From Geobacter sp. UBA2189 (GTDB lineage Bacteria; Desulfobacterota; Desulfuromonadia; Geobacterales; Pseudopelobacteraceae), in contig DCVL01000066.1 in assembly GCA_002328035.1 (NCBI GenBank), positions 32,468-96,467 on the forward strand: DNA of 64,000 nt. Direction: 5' to 3'. This document shows, piece by piece, positions 63,653 to 64,000 of the stretch. Numbering within the stretch: the first letter of the stretch is position 1; each line of letters starts with the position of its first letter. Made by a program: the position numbers and the translations under genes. A model generated the notes under the pieces. The model saw nothing but the letters and a program-made list of their open reading frames with translations, did no database searches and had not been told where the DNA came from.

Positions 63653-64000
63653 ACCGTGAACTGCTGTTACAGCACTTCGACCGGATCAGCGAAGCGCCGG
63701 ATGCGATACCGCGTCTGCGGCGGTTTATCCTTGATCTGGCCGTGCGGGGCAAGCTGGTGGAGCAAGACCCCAATGATGAACCGGCTGGGGAGTTGTTGAA
63801 GCGGATACAGGCGGAGAAGGCGCGGTTGGCGAAGGAAGGAAGAATTAAGAAGGAAAAACCTCTGCCAATGCTTGAGGCAAAAGACTTTCCTTTTGTTCCG
63901 CCGTCAGGTTGGGAATGGACACGTATTAGGCAGGTGACAGGTGACCGTGGTCAAACGGTGCCAAAACAGGATTTTACCTACATAGACGTAACAGCAATCA
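63649..64000 (+). CDS. hsdS: Type I specificity subunit HsdS (island 2), 5' part
   Basis: The first 117 codons of an HsdS, cut by the window edge. It starts with ISEAPDAIPRLRRFILDLAV and VRGKLVEQDPNDEPAGELL, an HsdS N-terminal helical region, then PPSGWEWTRIRQVTG, where the first target-recognition domain begins. The ATG overlaps the YhcG stop (ATGA). The second half, and hence its target, is outside the window. Confidence 0.9.
   Translation, partial: MNRELLLQHFDRISEAPDAIPRLRRFILDLAVRGKLVEQDPNDEPAGELLKRIQAEKARLAKEGRIKKEKPLPMLEAKDFPFVPPSGWEWTRIRQVTGDRGQTVPKQDFTYIDVTAI

Larger units (their letters stand above)
57958..64000. mobile_element. Genomic island 2: tRNA-Pro-associated type I R-M island, partial
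   Basis: From the tRNA-Pro 3' end to the window edge the content changes from core isoprenoid genes to a GC-richer restriction cluster (hsdR, hsdM, yhcG-like, hsdS). A remnant minus-strand frame, a 24-codon cysteine-rich gene and a tandem 10-bp repeat (58008-58027) lie at the left end, in the same position relative to the tRNA as the repeat of island 1. No integrase is visible. The right boundary and attR are outside the window, so the island call is inferred. Confidence 0.6.

Overview
The window looks like a chromosomal segment of a Geobacter-type bacterium (Desulfuromonadales/Geobacterales). This rests on conserved local gene orders rather than a single marker: rpsF-rpsR-DUF2232-rplI, rph-rdgB, a (R)-citramalate synthase (isoleucine by the citramalate route), AcnB-type aconitase next to ihfA, xseB-ispA-dxs, and many HDOD, HD-GYP, CheX, STAS and response-regulator proteins. 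The core genes are moderately AT-rich. Two blocks with visibly GC-richer genes interrupt them, and each begins at the 3' end of a tRNA gene.

Layout. 1-14.7 kb is core: ispE (cut by the left edge), the putrescine genes aguA-aguB, an HPt protein, a minus-strand run from a NifU-like scaffold to an aminotransferase, ribosomal proteins S6, S18 and L9, a CNNM/CorC-like membrane protein and a large AsmA-like protein. 14.8-27.5 kb is genomic island 1, at a tRNA-Gly(CCC) gene. It is bounded by an exact 24-bp repeat of the tRNA 3' end and has related GACTTTCAC repeats at both ends, but no integrase gene. It holds a type I restriction-modification (R-M) system (hsdM, ORF6N gene, hsdS, hsdR), an unrecognised 275-aa protein, a DUF3800 protein overlapping a 159-aa orphan, a primase-like/helicase fusion overlapping hsdR, and a HEPN/MNT pair. 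A truncated ISL3 transposase lies just outside it. 28.3-57.8 kb is core again: merR, ihfA, acnB, malQ, HEAT and HD proteins, cimA, rph-rdgB, two ABC permeases, signalling genes, an envelope cluster (RND exporter, 51-aa membrane protein, PagL-like deacylase, B12-binding radical SAM enzyme) and the isoprenoid operon xseB-ispA-dxs.

57.9 kb to the right edge is island 2, at a tRNA-Pro(UGG) gene. It has a tandem 10-bp repeat just inside, a remnant minus-strand frame with a 24-aa cysteine-rich peptide, and a second, unrelated type I R-M system (hsdR, hsdM, yhcG-like nuclease gene, hsdS). hsdS is cut by the window edge.

How it works together: both islands are restriction/defence cargo stacked on tRNA attachment sites. 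In island 1, start/stop overlaps tie extra genes to the R-M genes: GTGA between hsdS and the 275-aa gene, 8 nt between hsdR and the primase/helicase gene, and ATGA between DUF3800 and the 159-aa gene. These coupled genes are the best candidates for something undescribed. All functional calls come from reading motifs by eye; no database search was run.
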